DNA of 7,746 nt from Candidatus Phycorickettsia trachydisci (GTDB lineage: Bacteria > Pseudomonadota > Alphaproteobacteria > Rickettsiales > Rickettsiaceae): assembly GCA_945875085.1 (NCBI GenBank), contig CAMCJU010000036.1, forward strand, positions 1-7,746. Direction: 5' to 3'. Position 1 is the stretch's first letter. The number at the start of each line of letters is the position of its first letter. The notes under the pieces are model-generated. The model had not been told where the DNA came from. It saw only the letters and a list, made by a program, of their open reading frames with translations, and did not search any database. Position numbers and translations under genes: made by a program. This document shows, piece by piece, positions 5,989 through 7,746 of this stretch.

Positions 5989-7371
5989 ATGAAAGCTTTT
6001 TTAAAAAAGGATTTTGATTCAATTCGAGAAAATGCTGCAAATAGCTCTTTAGCAAAGAATCTGACCGCGTTGGATTTAATTTTAATTGGCCTTGGGGCAA
6101 TAGTTGGAGCTGGAGCATTTGTTGTTACTGGCCAAGTGGCCGCCCAGTATGCAGGACCAGCAGTGATGGTCTCCTATGCAATAGCTGGCTTGGTTTGCAT
6201 TTTTGTCGCACTTGCTTACGCAGAGCTTGCCGTCATGCTGCCTACTTCAGGAAGCGTATACACTTATAGCTACGTTGCTTATGGAGAGATTTTTGCCTGG
6301 ATTATGGGCAGCGTCATGTTCCTAGAAATGGGCTTTGGAGCTGCTTCCGTTGCTGCCGGCTGGTCTTCGTACGTACAAGGCATATTGCTAGAAATTGGCA
6401 TATCTTTACCAGGAAGCTTAGGAGACGTGCCGGCTAATGGGGGCCTAGTGAACTTGCCCGCTATGGGAATTGTGTTGTTTGCCGGCCTGATAGTATATTT
6501 AGGCACTAAAGACAGCAAGAAATTAAACACAATTCTTGTTGTCATTAAGTTCCTGGCAATTACCGCCTTTGTCATAGCTGCTGCTCCTCATTTCGATCAG
6601 CGCAATTGGGCAAATTTTGTGCCATTTGGCTTTGATGGGGTGGTTACAGGCTCTTCGATATTATTTTTTGCCTTTAATGGTTTTGGCGTTATTGCTACTG
6701 CCTCAGAAGAGTGTAAAAATCCAAAAAGAGATATTACTATCGGCATCGTTGGAGCCTTGATATTATCGACAATAATATATGTTATAATTGGCGGTCTTGC
6801 AACAGGAATCATCTCATTTGATCAGCTCAATAATGCTGAGCCTTTATCTTATGCCTTAAAACAAAGTGGTAGCCATATGGGCTCTATAATTGTTGGCATT
6901 GGGGCAATATGCGGCATGACGACAGTCTTAATGATGCAAATATATGGCATTTCACGTATTTTTTATGTCATAGCTAGAGATGGCCTGTTGCCAAAGTCCT
7001 TAAGTGAGCTGCACCCTAAACACGGCAGTCCTTATAAGGCATTAATGGTAATTGTGCCTTTAATAGCTTTGATATGCGGCTTTTTGCCTTTTGACATGAT
7101 TAGCAAGTTAACTAGCATGGGAGGAATTATTGATTATATCTGCGTTACTTCCATAGTTATTTATCTAAGGGTCAAAATGCCCAATGCCTTAAGGCCATTT
7201 CAATGCCCTGGGGTTTTTATAATTGCGCCAATTGCTTTGCTCGCTTGCTCCTACCTGCTATTGAAGCAAATTATTGACATCAATGGTCAATTAATGCTAA
7301 CTGGCAAATTGATTATTTTATGGCTAGTTTCATTTACCGCTCTTTACTTTGTTAGAAGTAAAGCAATCTAA
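5989..7371 (+). CDS. APC-superfamily amino acid permease (cationic amino acid transporter type)
   Basis: An inner-membrane carrier expected to import amino acids by exchange or proton symport; the substrate is not readable. The product is 460 residues from this start, with about 12 hydrophobic segments. The TM1 glycine motif GLGAIVGAGAFVVTG is at 34-48, preceded by the usual soluble SLAKNLTALD. Further family marks are AYAELAVMLPTSGSVYTYSY in TM3, FFAFNGFGVIATASEECKNP in TM6, the cytoplasmic ARDGLLPKSLSELHPKHGSP, and RPFQCPG before the last helices. The ATG at 5944 is in frame and would add MDRKVLVTIGLNYTK while overlapping mnmA by 19 bp. I prefer 5989 because the added residues do not resemble the family, and the AGGAGG before 5944 is explained by the conserved GGGW codons of mnmA. 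It is probably co-transcribed with mnmA. Such importers suit an amino-acid-scavenging intracellular bacterium. Confidence 0.92.
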   Translation: MKAFLKKDFDSIRENAANSSLAKNLTALDLILIGLGAIVGAGAFVVTGQVAAQYAGPAVMVSYAIAGLVCIFVALAYAELAVMLPTSGSVYTYSYVAYGEIFAWIMGSVMFLEMGFGAASVAAGWSSYVQGILLEIGISLPGSLGDVPANGGLVNLPAMGIVLFAGLIVYLGTKDSKKLNTILVVIKFLAITAFVIAAAPHFDQRNWANFVPFGFDGVVTGSSILFFAFNGFGVIATASEECKNPKRDITIGIVGALILSTIIYVIIGGLATGIISFDQLNNAEPLSYALKQSGSHMGSIIVGIGAICGMTTVLMMQIYGISRIFYVIARDGLLPKSLSELHPKHGSPYKALMVIVPLIALICGFLPFDMISKLTSMGGIIDYICVTSIVIYLRVKMPNALRPFQCPGVFIIAPIALLACSYLLLKQIIDINGQLMLTGKLIILWLVSFTALYFVRSKAI

Positions 7372-7377
7372 AGGTTG

Positions 7378-7406
7378 TAGCTATAAATTATTTTTATATT
7401 TAGCTA
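7378..7406. terminator. AT-rich hairpin between convergent genes, possible weak terminator
   Basis: TAGCTA, one bulged T and AAAT (7378-7388) can pair with ATTTAGCTA (7398-7406) around a 9-base loop TATTTTTAT. It starts 7 bp after the permease stop, and TTTC follows on the plus strand. The stem has few G-C pairs and no long T tract, so termination would be weak. It overlaps the last codons of the convergent gene, whose TAG is at 7381-7383. Confidence 0.3.
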
Positions 7407-7746
7407 TTTCAACTTTAGCTCTGGTGATAGTTGAGGCGAAAATATCATCGCTATCGTCATCTAATAGCTCTAAAGATGCGATGCTTTGCTCAAGGTCCTG
7501 GATGCTTTGCTCTAGAGAGGCGCATTTTAAGATTTGCAGCTTTAATAATTCAAGTTTTTGGATGATGGCTTTGGCTCGTTTTAACAACTCAGACTTATAT
7601 CCTTGCTCTGGCAAGGTAAGATAAGCAGCAGCTGAATTTACATTCTGCAACTGGGGATTATATTTTACTTGAGCCGTTTTTTCTTGAGCAGTTTTTTCTT
7701 GCAATAAGTTCTCAAAATCGTTTATACTAGGCTTATTAAGAGCCGT
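7381..7746 (-). CDS. Hypothetical heptad-repeat (coiled-coil) protein, 5' end beyond window
   Basis: Not recognised. The frame is open from the right edge to a TAG at 7381, showing 121 residues of the C-terminal part. The TTG at 7702-7704 is in frame, but the frame continues upstream (TALNKPSINDFENL), so the real start lies outside. The visible part has a Gln/Lys/Thr-rich segment with EKTAQ twice, then a linker (VKYNPQLQNVNSAAAYLTLP). A long amphipathic stretch KSELLKRAKAIIQKLELLKL leads into LEQSIQDLEQSIASLELL, with Leu at seven-residue spacing, then an acidic DDDSDD patch and a basic tail AKVEIAKYKNNL. There is no membrane segment. Two internal tandem repeats at DNA level are listed separately. 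It converges on the permease gene with a 9 bp gap. It could be a structural or secreted coiled-coil protein; nothing shows which. Confidence 0.7.
   Translation of the reverse strand, partial: TALNKPSINDFENLLQEKTAQEKTAQVKYNPQLQNVNSAAAYLTLPEQGYKSELLKRAKAIIQKLELLKLQILKCASLEQSIQDLEQSIASLELLDDDSDDIFASTITRAKVEIAKYKNNL
7480..7512 (-). repeat. 21-bp period direct repeat encoding one heptad twice
   Basis: On the plus strand GATGCTTTGCTC occurs at 7480-7491 and again at 7501-7512. In the minus-strand reading frame this gives LEQSIQD LEQSIAS, exactly one coiled-coil heptad per repeat. Confidence 0.8.
7672..7701 (-). repeat. 15-bp tandem repeat encoding QEKTA twice
   Basis: AGCCGTTTTTTCTTG (7672-7686) is followed directly by AGCAGTTTTTTCTTG (7687-7701), one mismatch apart. 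In the minus-strand gene they encode QEKTA twice. The T6/A6 tracts make this a likely slippage site. Confidence 0.8.

Noticed and set aside
5689..6812. Minus-strand open frames inside mnmA and the permease gene
   Set aside because: They mirror conserved coding sequence on the plus strand and show no recognisable protein.
7349..7624. Plus-strand 91-residue frame across the permease end and right-edge gene
   Set aside because: It is a Ser/Cys-rich shadow of the minus-strand heptad repeat (LEQSI codons read backwards), and it starts inside the permease gene.
1..7746. Defence, toxin-antitoxin or phage system
   Set aside because: No gene in the window has motifs of such systems. All conserved genes are housekeeping, transport or sugar transfer, and the two unknown edge genes are too incomplete to assign.

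Overview
The window is AT-rich and looks like the chromosome of an obligate intracellular alphaproteobacterium, most likely a member of the Rickettsiales. This rests on remembered family resemblance, chiefly the short prolyl-tRNA synthetase of the type seen in Rickettsia, which lacks the inserted editing domain. The genus cannot be fixed from the sequence alone. All intact genes use standard code, with TAA or TAG as stops.

Layout: positions 1-748 (+) hold the decayed 3' part of a repeat-rich, probably coiled-coil protein gene, broken by two in-frame TAG codons and about four frame changes that all fall at runs of four to five A. It converges on a compact leftward block, nfu > ppa > folE > proS (3759 down to 756). 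Spacing there is 16 bp, an 8 bp overlap and 5 bp, so it is probably one transcript. The block joins Fe-S cluster delivery, pyrophosphate removal, GTP cyclohydrolase I (entry to folate or queuosine precursors) and prolyl-tRNA charging.

A 111 bp divergent spacer (3760-3870) with promoter-like TATAAT boxes separates this block from a rightward set: a family 2 glycosyltransferase (3871-4779), mnmA for tRNA 2-thiouridine (4844-5962), and an amino acid permease of the APC superfamily, cationic amino acid transporter type (5989-7371, or from 5944). mnmA has its own TATAAT just upstream. The permease overlaps or nearly touches mnmA. Converging on it from the right edge is the 3' part of an unrecognised, acidic, heptad-repeat protein (7381-7746, minus strand).

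The set fits a host-dependent cell: core translation and tRNA modification (proS, mnmA), Fe-S supply (nfu, which may also support the thiolation network), amino acid import, and one surface-sugar enzyme. I see no tRNA, rRNA, CRISPR array, insertion sequence, phage gene or recognisable defence or toxin system. The core genes are ordinary. The parts worth a second look are the two repeat-bearing genes at the edges, short in-frame tandem duplications in nfu and the right-edge gene, and a few details of starts and conserved residues.
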